Assembly: GCF_000002985.6 (NCBI RefSeq)
Contig: NC_003283.11
Location: 4,650,001 to 4,714,000 of the forward strand
Length of the DNA: 64,000 nucleotides
Direction of reading: 5' to 3'
Source of the DNA: Caenorhabditis elegans
Taxonomy: Eukaryota; Nematoda; Chromadorea; Rhabditida; Rhabditidae
The stretch's first letter is position 1, and each line of letters begins with the position of its first letter. The position numbers and the translations under genes were made by a program. Positions 23,650 through 36,036 of this stretch are shown one piece after another. The notes under the pieces are model-generated. The model saw only the letters and a program-made list of their open reading frames with translations. It was not told where the DNA came from and searched no databases.

Positions 23650-24541
23650 TCATATAGAATTATAACCAGAGAAAAAGCTGAGAGTAGTATTAATATTAAT
23701 CACAAACGTTGCTGCATTTTTCTGGAAATCCACTACAGACGATTCTCCACAATGCTTCCTCATAATCCATTCCATACACCATTTATCGGCAGTGAATATT
23801 CTTTTGAGAGTAGTTATGTTTTTGGTTTGAATATCAAAATTCTCACATGTGTATTTCGACAGATTCGGGTTAGTTTTACGCAGTTTTGACAGGCAATCCA
23901 TGAACGAAGTTTGTTTCAGGTTAATGACGTCACAGCCTTCAACGATGAAGTCAACGGATGAATCAAATGGTGTACAGTGATCAGTTAAATTCTGGAATTG
24001 ATTTTTAATTAAGATTTTTTTAAATTTCGACAGCTTTGATGTATCACCTTAACTATTTGACATTGTTTGCTTATTTTTGCAACATGTTTAGCATCAACAT
24101 TTTTATTAGGATAGTTATAATCCACAAGCATTTGGAGGGCATTTCGCCCAAATTGGACCAATCTACATTGTTTGAATACATTAAAAGGATCATAGCAATC
24201 GGATTCATTTGCTGTTATTTTGGTAATATCATCGAGAAACGTATTGTAATTCTTCTCAGTATCCTTGGTTTTCAATATTCTACAGACACTTTTTATAGAT
24301 TCTGAAAAACAAGTCTTCCCGATTTCAACGGGCCCATCGACCTAAATATCATTTATTTGTTGACAGGAAACTTTTTAGAACCAACCGGAACGTATTTAAT
24401 TCTTTTAATGCAGCCGTCTGGAGTTTTCAAAGCGTCCGAACAAATCCATTTGACACAATCCCGAACGTCTTCGCTCTCTAAAATCAGCGAAGTAGCGAAT
24501 GCAAAAAGTGAGAAAACCACAGTTTTTTGGAATAAAATCAT
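23650..24541 (-). CDS. Secreted DUF19-like protein, 263 aa
   Basis: Three exons: 24541-24386, 24341-24048 and 23991-23650 (stop TGA 23652-23650), all joining in phase 0. The signal peptide is MILFQKTVVFSLFAFATS. The mature part has Cys at VRDC, WIC, GC, TC, VC, DC, QC and QC, then HC, GC, DC, TC, WC and HCG. This is the same two-block spacing as the neighbouring gene, so the two are diverged duplicates. In intron 1 the donor is CCG/GTTGGT (weak) and the acceptor ATATTTAG. An alternative, longer intron to TTTTTCAG at 24302 would remove residues VDGPVEIGKTCFS and shift the frame, so it is not favoured. Likely extracellular, function unknown. Confidence 0.8.
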
Positions 24542-24719
24542 TGAAAGTCTGAAGCTGAACAATCGAAGTTTCAATGTTCTAGAGGTGTTTTATTTGTGAA
24601 GTATTAATATGTGTCACGTACTAACATAATATGTGATCAATTGAACCATATATGTATAATCCTGTGGTATTTGTTCAGTTCCTAACTACATACAGATTGA
24701 TGTATATTCAACACGATTT

Positions 24720-25430
24720 CGAGTTTTACAACAGGGAACGTGTTTAGACTTTCAAATGAAATTTATGTCGTTTTAACGAGAACCTTTGCATTTGGTCACT
24801 ACGAAAATATTAGCAGCGGAGGAACAATTTAAATTAAAAAAATCTGAATATCTGAAATTCTGAAATTTTTTTCAATGCATTTTTTCACTCTTTTATAGGT
24901 CTGTCAAATTGCTCCAAATGTGGAATTTTACAGATTTTTAGTGATTTTAAGGCTGTAGGCAAGGCAGATAAGTTCAATGGTAGGCAAACACTCTGAGAGC
25001 TTTTTGAAAAATCTAATTTTTTCAATTTTTTTTTATATCAGAAATTTTTTCACCCAACTCGATCGAGAAATTGTTAAGAAAAAGGATAAAAAAAGGATTA
25101 AAGGACGATCCGTTCTTCAAGTGCTATGCACTGCGGATCTGGGATTCAGGTACACTGCCTGGTGGTGATCCCGTTTTTTTTAATTTTCCAAAAAACTTCC
25201 AGGGTGTTTGCGTACCCTTAGATAACCTTGAAATCACTAAAAGTGCAAAATTCCAAATGTGTAGCAATTTGACAAATCTTTAAAAGAGTGAAATATACAC
25301 TGAAAAAATTTCAGACGAACTTTTCCTAGTTCAAAATGCTCCGCTGCTGCTGAATTTAGTAATCTAATTTGAAAGTTCACAAAGTTCACTTTCAAATTGC
25401 ATAACTTTCAATCGGAGGGAAATACTAAAA
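24720..25430. repeat. Long imperfect inverted repeat (about 700 bp)
   Basis: The left arm contains TCAAATTGCTCCAAATGTGG..TTTTAGTGATTTTAAGG (24903-24950). The right arm, reversed, contains TCAAATTGCTACACATTTGG..TTTTAGTGATTTCAAGG (25229-25275). Further out, AGCAGCGGAG (left) pairs with CTCCGCTGCTGCTG (right). A single-armed relative lies at 57950-58240. It is probably an old non-autonomous element. Confidence 0.6.
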
Positions 25431-25637
25431 GAAAACTTGAATAATCTCCTTGTAACTGCTTGAGCAGCTTTTTTCACAGAGGGCCTTGAGGAAGGCTTCT
25501 TGTGTCAAATGAAACATTGAAAAATACGATTACACAATACGAACAAATCTAAGACTTTCAAAAATGGGCACTCTTAATTTATATTTCCCTTAACATCCTG
25601 AAAACTAGAAAACTTTATTCCGAATGCATAAACCCGT

Positions 25638-26145
25638 TCAATTTTCCTTTTTCTCATCCTTCTCTGAACCGGTCTGATTTTCTTTGGAAGCTTGTGCCGG
25701 TCCAGCTCCTTCAGCCGATGGTCCAGCAGCAACTTGTGGTCCCTGCGTAGTAGTCTCTCCAGGACTATTCTCCATCATTTGCTGTTGCTTCTTTCTTTTT
25801 TTATTCCGAATTGCAATATAGGCACAGACTGATGAAGATACGTAATATCCGATGCACGAAATGATACTCAATGCAAACATCAAGTATGCCATAAATCCAC
25901 CTTCCACTGGAGGATTTTCGGTGCCTTTTGTCGGATTTCCAGCTGCTGAAGTGTTGAGGAAAAATGGATCGGAGGTTTCTGCTCCAAGAGTTGCGTTCTG
26001 AAACAGGAGAAAATATTTTGAAAATTATTAAAAGCTCTCACAACACGGCGCTCACCAAATCAGATTCATATAAGAGCCAAAAAAAACAAGAAAAACTCAC
26101 AAAAATGCTCAGATGAGCTTGTTCCAAGAACTCGTACCCGTTCAT
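25638..26145 (-). CDS. Small single-pass membrane protein (134 aa)
   Basis: Two exons, 26145-26101 (MNGYEFLEQAHLSIF) and 25997-25638 (stop TAA), join in phase 0. A Ser/Thr/Asn-rich stretch with N-x-S/T sequons (NAT, NTS) precedes one membrane segment (core FMAYLMFALSIISCIGYYVS). A strongly basic motif (RNKKRKKQQQ) and a Pro/Gly/Gln-rich, Glu/Lys-ended tail follow. The sequon-bearing side would be luminal and the basic tail cytosolic. No family is recognised. The design parallels the membrane-protein pair at 4590-5954. Confidence 0.75.
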
Positions 26146-29100
26146 TGATAGAAATTGATTTTAATTTCAAAAAACGGAGGATATTTAAAAATAATTTATG
26201 TATAGTGTGAAGTTTGTAATTTTATAATTTCTGGCTCACGTGTAAATTTTTTAAGGAAGTTTGTTTAATTTTTTATTCAAATTTGATAATTCAACTTTTT
26301 GAGAGAAAAATTAATTTAGAAATGTAGGAAAATGTTTGTTTAATCTGAAAATAATATTTATTGTTGTTCAAAAGCCGGTTTGGGGTTATTTTTTGAACTT
26401 TTCAACAAAAATAAATTAAATGTTAACTTTTAATTTAAAAAATTGGATTATAATAAACAGAAATATGCATTTGTGTACGTTTTCCAAAAGTTTCTTGTTA
26501 AAAAAAACTTTTTAGGCACATGTTCTCAGATTTATTTCTAGCAAACTATTTTCAGATTCACAAAATCTTTTTCTCCCCGCTATTTTTTGCATCTTCATCC
26601 AACACACCCAAATATACACACATTTACATTTTCTAGTCTAAAAGCTTTGCACATTTTCCAGAGAAATGGGTGTAAACTACATAAACTGAATTGAAATGAG
26701 ATGAGAAGTATACATAGCACCCTTCTTTTTCCAAAAATAGAACAAGTTTGGGGAACGTGTAAATTTTATTGCGATAGGGAAATGATGAGAAAGGGTTCAA
26801 AATTGTTCTAAAATTTTCGGTTGTTTTTTGTTAAGTTATTGAAATCCATTGGCGCCATTCAGTTAATTTGAAATATGTTTTTGTACATTTTAATTTGAGA
26901 ATTTCCTCGGAAACGTCCTTCCAGATGTTCCACAAGAATTCATGTAGAATGTGCTAAATTGTGTCAAAAAATGGCGCCGGCCAATGACCGAAGTGCACTG
27001 GGCGTGGCTCACGCAGCTGATTGGTTAGCGCCTACCCTTTTTTGATTTTGAATTTTTGAAATTTCTGTATTTTTTTGTTGCTTTTAATGCAGCCTAAAAC
27101 CTTAAAAACATTCAACATAAGCTGATAATTGCTCGGTTTATAATTGTTCGGTTTAAAATTGATAATTGTTCCAATTTCATGGCTTCTTAATAGCTATCGA
27201 ACAATTTTGCTTCCTTGTATGTATAGTTTCAAAACCTAACCAAATTAATGTTCAATCTTCAATCTTTCGTTATTTGATACCTCGATGAATTTCCGATTCC
27301 ACCCTCAACTATATATTGAATTTATGATGAGCAAAGAAATCTCTATGATCACTTAATGTATTCTGTGTGGTGATGATGCATTTCTGGAGATATGTTTGGA
27401 AGTTGCATTTGCCTTGAAATATCACGTGATAAATTGTTGCACCTTGAAACCAAAAATTTTTTTTTTAAGTTTTATTTTAGAGTTCCATTTTCTTTCATCG
27501 AAAACTTCTTTTAGAAAATGTTAAGACTCTATTTATCTGCAACTTTTTCAAATTTATAAGACTATGTAATGCAACTAAACTTTAATTCTAAATTCTAAAT
27601 TCTCTTATTCTGATCCTATTTCCATCCATGACGTCTCAAAAATACGTACTCCAGTACCAACGCTATTTCTCACAGAATATTTACTTGAACATCTATATTT
27701 ATCTCCAGCGCCTACACTCGAACAACTTCCTTGAACTTTTTGTGGAAGTTTTTTTCTTTAAATATTTAATGAGTATTTTTTTAGTTTATACATGTTTACA
27801 TATCATTTTTATGCAGCACTTTGCTGAAAAAAAAGGAATGATTTTTTTAATTTTGGTATTTTTGGAACTACCCATGGTGTGACCTTGCCCTTCCTAGACT
27901 CTTCTAAAAGTGTCATAACGAAATTCGTTCATTTCAGCCAATTTTGAGTCTATACGTTCAAAATCCCCCGAACCGTTGGTCCTCCTTAAATCACTGTTTT
28001 CTATTTTTTTTTTTTTTAGTTATTTCCATATTCCTTTCCCATGTGCGAACCCCCTGGAATACTAAAATTAGCGTTTTGTTAGTATTATGTTTTCTATATT
28101 CCGTACTACTAATTTGTCTCCTGAGAAAATACACTAGTCGTGCCGAGTAGACACAACATCAGTGCGCCGATCTCTCAAATTCGAGTAGCTTACGCAGTAT
28201 CATTTCACTTCTTTACGTTTTTCAATGTGTTTCAAGAACTGCCCATCTAATTATATACTCTGGAAAGCAACACTGCTAAAATCTTATTTGCACGTTGCTT
28301 CCGTTTCTTTTTTATCTGAATTTTTCAAACATCAAGAACCACTACCTATGTGATCCAGAGCCCCCGCTTATTCATCATTCCAATTAGGTTCGCCCATCTC
28401 AAATTTCATTGAGAGGTCCCGAGAGTAAGAGGTGTCTAGAAGAAATATAAGAATTACGATGGTTTCTCATTTTTTAGATTTTCGTTTTTTTTGGAGACGG
28501 GAAATATTTATTTTTCTACTTTTTCTTTTAAATATTCTAGTAATATCCAAACCTAAAAAACCTCAATTTTAATTTCAAACTATAAGGCTTAAATGGCAGG
28601 TAGGTAAGCCTGCCTACGTGCCTGCCCTGCCTATTTGCCAATATGTTTTCGTGAATCATGTTAGCATTATAAAAACTTTTTGATAGTTTCCTCACCTAAC
28701 CGGTATTTTTCAGAAATTTAATTGAAAAAAATTTCAGAAAATTCACGGTATTTTTCAGAAATTAATTGTTACATGAAAATATTGTTTTAGAGCTTTTCTG
28801 GAATTCTAAAAACACAACAATTTTTCAGTTTTCAAAAATGAACTTAATTTTTAATTTATACTTTCATAAAAAACTTAGTGGGCAGTACAGATTACGAGCT
28901 ATAATGGAAAATATCATTTTTATGTTTTATTAAAATTAAAAGTTTTTTTTTAACTCTCGAAATTGGTTTTTCTCTCTCGAAAATTGGCAAAAATGCACAA
29001 ACTCTGAAATATAACAGAGACCATGCAGTTAAAAACCGAGATCAACTTCTGCACAGCATTTGGCCAAAGTTCACCGATTTCTGGCAAATTTAGTTTTTAA

Positions 29101-30118
29101 AGGAACTTTTTAATACAGGATTTTTCATTAATTTCGAAAACTTGTTCACAATTTTTCACAATTTAATTCTGAAAAAAAAATCATGTGAATTTTAACGTAA
29201 CCTAACAAACTATGTATATCTGGTCTCCAAACCAGGAAAATTCAAACCGGAAATTGGAAAAGTTTGATTCAAATTGCCATAGGGGCTATTTGGTCCCAAT
29301 GATGTCTATAGCTATTTCACAGAGATTCATCGAATATTCATTATTATTTGCTCAGAATTATTTATTTTTCGTGAATCCGAAGCGGTGTGAACATAAACCA
29401 AGGTAGTTTTCTGAGCTTCAACTACTCCAATTTTTAGTGAGATTTTATGATTTGTTCTCCAAAACTATATATTTTTGACACTTTTTTTGTAGTTTTTGCT
29501 TCTAAAACTAACCTAATAAATTATAGCTTTACCCTGAACTTTGATGTAAAATGAGTTTTGCTTAGAAACATACTATAAGCCAATTTATCAATTTAATCAT
29601 GCCACGACCTGATATATGTCATTTTTCCCCCTTGAATTTTTCATGATCTCCAGTATTTAAAACATTGCAAAAAAGTCACGGACTCTTCGAAATGGTCAAA
29701 AAGCATCATCAAAGGTTTCGAAATTTTAAAATAGAGTTGTTTAGGGCTTCACCTAGTAGTACGAATACAAGACTTTTGAAATTTACATTTCCTAACTAAA
29801 TTCTAAAAATTTGAAATTCAAATTGCAAAACAAGAATATGATGTTGTTGACGCCAAGAATTGGGTATTGAGGAAGTTATAAAATTTTATTAAAAAATTGA
29901 AAAAAAACCTGAAAATTGCAGATGAATTTTAGATGGTCTGGTGCTGACATTTCTTTATCTTGATGGAATATTTTCTGGAAGATCCAGCGGAAAATTCTTA
30001 ATTTGAATTCGTTTTTTCAGCATTACAGGTTACGTAGGCAAGAAAAACTCTTTCCTACCCAAATTTGTTATTATTGAACTTATGGATTTGGTATTATAAT
30101 TTCTGAAAATTCACTAAT

Positions 30119-30433
30119 AAGCCTAATCCTAAGTCTATGCTAAAACGTAAGCCTGAGCCTACGCCTAAGCCGAAGCTTAAGCCTACGCCTAAGCCGAAGC
30201 TTAAGCCTAGCCTAAGAATGAGCCTAAGCTTAAGAATAAGCCTAAACCTACTCCTGAACCTAAGACTGAGCCTAGGCCTTAGCTAAGCCTACGCCTAAGC
30301 TTAAGCCTGAACCTAAGAGTAAGCCCAAGACTAAGATTCAGCTTAAGCTTATGCTCGAAGCCTAAGCCTAAGTCTAAGCCTAAGCCTAAGTCTGCGCCCG
30401 TACCTAAGCCTAAGCCTAGGCCTAAGCCCTAAA
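30119..30433 (-). repeat. Interstitial telomere-like repeat array (TTAGGC)n, degenerate
   Basis: Over 300 bases of imperfect CCTAAG units on the plus strand. On the minus strand this reads TTAGGC, the nematode telomere hexamer. Many units carry substitutions (GCCTACGCCTAAGCCGAAGC, GAGCCTAAGCTTAAG), so it is old. A second array lies at 34233-34422 in the same orientation. Confidence 0.9.
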
Positions 30434-32717
30434 ATAAATCTAACATAGTGAAAAAAAAATCTAACACAGTGGGATACGTGACTAATAAGGCATATGGTTT
30501 ATTTTTCTGATCTATGTTTAATCTTCTTAAATTTAAAAATTAATGTCTTATTTTAAATTGTATTTTTACGAATTCGCCCAGCTCATCTGAGCTCATCCAT
30601 GTTTTTGTTTTCTGTTTCGGTGAAATTATTATTTTTTACCTTTGCACAGCATTCACTTCACGTCATTCCAATGTTCTCTGCATTAAAAAAACGTTTTCTG
30701 AATTTCCTGTTTCAAATAAATAATTTCGAGTTCCAATTCCAATATATTCAAACTTCCGTTTCTTTGTTACCCCTTCCCAAGAACCAATTTCCGGAAGATG
30801 CTATATCCGGCAACAAAGGTAGCAATTTGTTGCGGAGGAGGCGGATAGGCTGGGTAAAAAGCGGAGCCATTTTCCTCTCATGTCACTTTGACATTTTTTC
30901 TGACATTTTCTGGAAAATCTGGAAAACAATATGAATCATATTACTTGAATGCTTCACATTTTATTGGTTGTCTGACAGCAAAACCGTAGTTGAATGAAGG
31001 GTACTTTTAAAATTCTTCAAGATCCAATTTCCAGCTCTTCAGACTTCTTGAGTTTCCAAGTACTTTTTCTGAAGTTCCAGAAATTTTCTAGACTTGTAAT
31101 CAAGAAAATCTTGGACTACCCACTATATAAAATACGCACAAAAGTTTTCAAAAAATTCTTCGAATTTTTTTAATTTATAAGTATTTTAAAAATGTCAATT
31201 TCTAAGTTTTCAAATTTTTTTCTGAAAATCACATTTTTGGAAGTCGATATACCGAACATTCTGAACATTCTAGAGGTTCAATCCTGCAGTAAAGCTTTTT
31301 TTTAGAAATCTTGATAATGTGCCAGAATTTTGACCGAAATTTTTAAAAATCTAAACTCCACAGTACTCCAGTACCTTTACAGTACCCAAACGCAATCCCT
31401 TTGAAAACCACTATTTTTTTTCCAAAACTACCGTAATCCAGCAGTAACCCTACAGTACCTCTCCACTATCCCCTTAATACACAAAAACATTTGTTTTTAA
31501 TGAACACAGTAACCATACAGTAACAAAAATTCTTCATGTTGCTCCCGTTGATCTATTTTTTCAAATAAAAAATTCTGCCATCATAAATATTCCTTTTTTT
31601 CACAGACAAAAAGATTTCAAATTTCAAATTCCCTGTGTGCCATTTCAGTCTATTCCAATTCATCGAGCACAACTAATCTCGTGCTCTTTTCCCCCTTCAA
31701 ACCTATAAGGATACTCTAATCAAGATAATTATAGTGTAGTCGCAGGAAATTCGCAGAATTCGAACAAATAACCGCCTCTTCATTCGAATTTCTAATTTCA
31801 CATTTCATAATTGTACAGCTTCTGGCCTTCTAGCTTTTTCGTAGGGTTTCGTTGCATAAAAAGGCGAGAAAACTTCGTTATAAGAGGCGGACGGGAATAA
31901 ATTATGCGCTTGTTAGCCTGACTTGAGAACCGCCCATCACCACCAGACCTTTTAAGCCAGAAGCATTTTCAACTAGAATTCCACTAATTCCGTATATTTT
32001 ATTCTAGGGTGAGTCTGGTAGGCTTCTCTAATCTTGTTACAGGGTTTCAGCATGGAATTGAAAGAGAAACAGAGTGATTCTGGGCAGTTATTCTGAAATT
32101 ATTTTTGAATTTTTTTCAAAGTCTGGTGGTGATTGGGAATAGGGGGTTCAAATAAGTCCCGGTTAAAAAATCATTAATTTTTTTTGCTTCTTTTCGGTTT
32201 TCTTTTGAAATTATGGCTTTTTAGGTTATCAAACATGATCTATCATTTGGCGGTACTTTCAAAATTTTCGAGCCAACCTAAGTGCATTATTTCGGAGTGA
32301 CCTTTTTCAGCCGTCTGCCCTAAATTTGTTACCGTGGCCGCCAAAGTTCTCAGGCCACGTGAGACGTCACATTTTCCTATAATCATGCCGAATACCTTTA
32401 TCATCTGTAATTTGAACGTGTCGACTTCGTTATAACCTATTTCCGAATATTTTGAAAACATGCACTTCTTCCAATAATTTGTTTTCCATTTTTTTCAAGT
32501 TCAGAGCATGTTCTGGACAGAAAATAGTTTTTGAATAGGAGGAACTCCAACGAAAACAATTAATTTTCGATTAGATCTAGTATCTGAAAATAGTAGGCAC
32601 AACATAGCCATCTCGTTTGCTTAGGGGCTTATTACGTAGCAGTATAAAGTTAGAGAATTCTTACATGTATGGATCCCTTTGGCAAACTTTTTTGCCTAAA
32701 AATTCCACAAAACATAG

Positions 32718-33022
32718 CAAATGGCCGGTTCGGCGATTTGCCGGAAATTTCCATTTACGGCAAAATGCCGATTTGCCGGAAATTTTTACAGGGACTTTTT
32801 TATAAGACGGAAACACTTAAAACTGTGTTTTTTTGAATTTTTTTCCGTTTTCTTTAGATATTTTCATAGAATTTGCTTACTTTTCAAAATAAATGTAGGA
32901 TCATTCATAGGGTGCGTACAATTTTGCCGATTAAAACTGAAATTCTGAAAATTCCAAAAAAAAGGGCACTTTGCCGATTTTCCAATTTGCCGGAACAAAT
33001 CGTTTGCCGCTTACCCCTGGTG
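32718..33022. repeat. CGGCAAA/TTTGCCG repeat block
   Basis: Starts AAATGGCCGGTTCGGCGATTTGCCGG and ends AATCGTTTGCCGCTTACCCCTGG, the complement of the GGGGTGGGCGGCAAA edge. It contains inner units GCCGATTTGCCGGAAATTT. The exact 103-bp duplicate follows about 120 bases later. Confidence 0.75.
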
Positions 33023-33140
33023 TAAACACTATTTAATTTTTTATTCCTGCCCCCGAGTTTAACTTTGGCAACTTTTAAATCTGCTGTTTTGGGTTTTATC
33101 AAAAAAAATTTCAACTGACATAATTTTTATTATTTATGTT

Positions 33141-33243
33141 TCTAAAATTTTCTAGTTAATAATTTTTTGATTCTTTCCAAATGAACCGAGATATACGCTG
33201 CCAGAGTGGTATAGACCTAAAGTTTTGGGTCGCTGAAAATCAC
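33141..33243 (+). repeat. 103-bp exact direct duplication, copy 1
   Basis: From TCTAAAATTTTCTAG through ATATACGCTGCCAGAGTGG to TCGCTGAAAATCAC it matches 36075-36177 base for base, in the same orientation. In both places it lies just downstream of a CGGCAAA block. Confidence 0.9.
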
Positions 33244-33927
33244 TTCAAGCAAAAATTCTCCAATTCCAAATTTTAATCACGACTCTTATAACAGTGCATT
33301 TTCCTTTAAAAATTTGAAATTCTGCAACCTTTAGAAATAAAAACCCACCCCTCCATCCCCCCTCCAACCTATAATTTTTGATCACAGGATTACCTAATCT
33401 CGACTCCGCCCATTCAATGGAGAAGCTTTATGTGATTCATTCGTACATTTATGCGTCTCAAAAGGGAATCACATCATAACCTGACTTACTCAGGAATCCT
33501 TAGAGATTTGGTGGCGGGGACTGATCAAGAATTAACGGGCGTTTTCTTTTTTTAGAATTCTAAATTTATAAAAGAGCATTGTTGACGTTTGACTAATAGA
33601 CCGGATGCGTCCATTTCCATTTTTTTCAAAAAAAAAAAAAAGGATTTCTGAAACACTCGGCAAAGCGAACAACAACAATCTCATTAGCTGTACCACCACC
33701 ACCACTGTCACCCACACACGTTTCATTTCCCAAGCCATTATACAATGTTCCTCCATTTCTCTCGTTTTCCTACTTCCTTGACTCATCCTATTTTCCGTCG
33801 CCCCAGACAGTCTTATCGCTAATTGGCTCACGTGCGTGTGCTCCCAAGAGCTTGTACACCCCAGCAGTTCAGTTTAAATACTCTTCAGAATCACTCGTTT
33901 CTCACTCAATTCTTGTGGTTGACAAAA

Positions 33928-34960
33928 ATGCGCTTCCTCGCTGCTGCTCTTCTTCTCGTCGCCGTGCTCCTCGCTACTTTCGGTGAGTTTTTTTTCGGAA
34001 ATTGCGATCTGAGAAATGATCGGAACTGTTTGGAAAAGAGAATGCGACTTTAAGTGATACAGTAACAGGTCTCGACACCAAATTATTTGGCACACAAGAG
34101 TGTGCGCCTTTAATGAGTACTGTAGCGTCCTAAAATATATTTTACTTACACTCCGATTATAATCCACATATAATAGAAAAAACACGCAAAATCGCAGAAT
34201 GTGGCAAGCGATAGTAATCCATAAAAGCGCACACCCTAAGCCTGAGCCTAAGCCTAAGTCAAAGCCTAAGCCTAAGCCTAATCCTAAGCCTAGGCCTAAA
34301 CTTTGGGGGATAAGCATAAGCCTAAGCAGAAGCCTAAGCCTAAGTTTAGATCTGAGTCTAAATCTAAGCCTAAGCCTGAGCCTAAGCCTAAGCCCGAGCC
34401 TAATCCTAAGCCTAAGTCTAAAATTTTGTGCAAAACTTTTCGCTCGCGTCGAAACCTGAGAACCATATCAGTTTGAAGAAAATAAAACAATAGCGGCCCA
34501 AAAATCAACACCAGATACAGTAATGCATAGTCTGCGTGGCGAGACCCAAGGGAGTAAGATATGGGGGAAAGTCTCATGTTAAGACGTCTATGTAATAATA
34601 ATAATATCGGGAACTGGGTGTACTTAGCCAAAGTTGGCTCTCTAAAATGAAATCAAAGCTCTAAACGCCAAACAATGTCCCAATTCAAAACTCCACTTTT
34701 CAGATGTCACATCAGCCCAATCACGCATCGATCGCAGCGCCGCATGGTTTAAGCCGTTGCCCAACGTCCGTTCACCACAATATTCCAGGTCTCGGATCGG
34801 TGGATCTCGTCTTCTTCCACGTCGCATGTACCGTAGTCTTCCTCAAAATGACTATCAGGGAATGTGGGATAAACTAGTGCGTTTATAGAATGTGAAAGAC
34901 TGGAACAATGTGATTTGTTTACAGATCGATACGGATGCACAGATGGATGCTGAAAATTAG
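33928..34960 (+). CDS. Small secreted protein (87 aa), possible peptide precursor
   Basis: Three exons: 33928-33982, 34704-34876 and 34925-34960 (stop TAG). The N-terminus MRFLAAALLLVAVLLATF is a signal peptide, with a likely cleavage after TSA. The mature part is about 63 residues, with no Cys, many Arg and Ser, one clear dibasic site (LLPRR) and an acidic end (DTDAQMDAEN). The size, signal peptide and dibasic site would fit a neuropeptide or other processed peptide precursor, but I see no repeated peptide and no amidation Gly before the dibasic site. An AATAAA lies at 35091-35096. Intron 1 (721 bp) contains a telomere-like repeat array and, near 34065-34125, half of a TCTCGACAC..GAGTACTGTA element. 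Confidence 0.75.
34233..34422 (-). repeat. Interstitial telomere-like array in intron 1 of a secreted-protein gene
   Basis: About 190 bases of CCTAAG units (TTAGGC on the minus strand), less diverged than the array at 30.1 kb and interrupted near 34302-34312 by CTTTGGGGGAT. It lies fully inside an intron. Confidence 0.9.
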
Positions 34961-35149
34961 AAATTCCTGCAGAAAGACTTGACCCGGTTTATCCCAATGA
35001 TTAATTCCCACACGTCCATCTCGACTCAGATACTCTTGCAGATATGATAATCTCATCCTTCATGATACTAATTTTCCAGTTTTAATTTTGAATAAAGTGA
35101 TTTTGTGTTAGACATCAGAGTTCCTTTTTTTCCCTAATTGCACGTTGTG

Positions 35150-35326
35150 ACAGATTGTCTCATTTCTGTTTGATCTATGTAGATCTACAAAAAATGCGGG
35201 AGTCAAGACACGGAGATCTCAACTGATTTCGCACGATTAAGAACGTGCTGTCGTCAAATTTTTTTTTGGGAGAAATGTTCCCGCATTTTTTGTAGATCAA
35301 AGTATAATGGGACAGCCTGACACCAA
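35150..35326. repeat. GATCTAC/GCGGGA inverted-repeat element, copy 2
   Basis: Same design as the 19.1 kb copy: TTTGATCTATGTAGATCTAC, AATGCGGGAG, then CCGCATTTTTTGTAGATCAA and GGGACAGCCTGACACC. The central CRE-like site is mutated here (GTGCTGTCGTCAAA). Confidence 0.8.
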
Positions 35327-35507
35327 TTTGCAGAGCTGAGGCATGACGCAAGTATACTTATAGTCCTGCTAGATCGCAGAATCATGAAAATGACAGCTTT
35401 TGCACCAATTCTCGAAATATAATTATAGTTGCAAGAGAATTGTTTGACGTCACTGCACTTTTATTTTGAATTTTTTTTTCGAAAATTGATAATTTGCATT
35501 GAAAGCA

Positions 35508-36036
35508 GGGATGGGCGGCAAAAGATTTTTCCGGCAAATCGGCAAATTGCCGGATTCGAAAATGTCCGGCAAATCGGCAAATTGCCGTATTTGAAAATGC
35601 CCGGCAAATCGGCAAATTGTCTTATTTGAAAATGACCGGCAAATCGGCAAATGCCCGGAATCGAAAATGTCCGGCAAATCGGCAAATTCCCGGATTTGAA
35701 AATGTCCCGCAAATCGGCAAATTGCCGGATTCAAAAATGTCCGGCAAATCGGCAAATTGCCGATTTTCCGAATTTGCTGAAAAACGGCAATTGCCGAAAA
35801 TTTTCGGCAAATTGTGGTTTTTCTTGAAAATTCGGCAAATCTGCAAAAATTTCCGGTTTGCCGATTTAAAAATAGATCCCTCTCAACACTTCCGCCAAAT
35901 GGGTATCCGGCAAACGGCAAATGGTCGCTTTGCCAAAAAATGAAAATTTCCGGCAAATCGGCAAGCTGGCAAATTGCCGGAACCAAACATTTCCGGCAAA
36001 TCGGCAAACCGACAATTTGCCGCCCACCCCTGATTG
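35508..36036. repeat. Largest CGGCAAATCGGCAAATTGCCG block
   Basis: Starts GGGATGGGCGGCAAAAG and ends TTTGCCGCCCACCCC, so its termini are mirror-inverted. The first half has about seven tandem units of roughly 30-34 bases (GTCCGGCAAATCGGCAAATT followed by GCCGGATTCGAAAAT); the second half is less regular. It gives long open frames on the minus strand, but these only translate the repeat. Confidence 0.85.

Larger units (their letters stand above)
26146..33927. other. Long gene-free stretch (7.8 kb)
   Basis: No exon could be supported on either strand. It contains a telomere-like array (30119-30433), a CGGCAAA block (32718-33022), the first copy of an exact 103-bp duplication (33141-33243), and scattered CAGTACC/CCAGTA motifs near 31370-31520. 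The stretch from about 33640 to the next ATG may hold the promoter of the small secreted gene (CACCACCACCACTG near 33690, CCAAGCCATTATACAATG near 33730). Confidence 0.5.

Noticed and set aside
30599-30934. 111-codon plus-strand frame
   Set aside because: AT-driven Phe/Leu-rich composition, no flanking splice sites and no similarity to a known domain.
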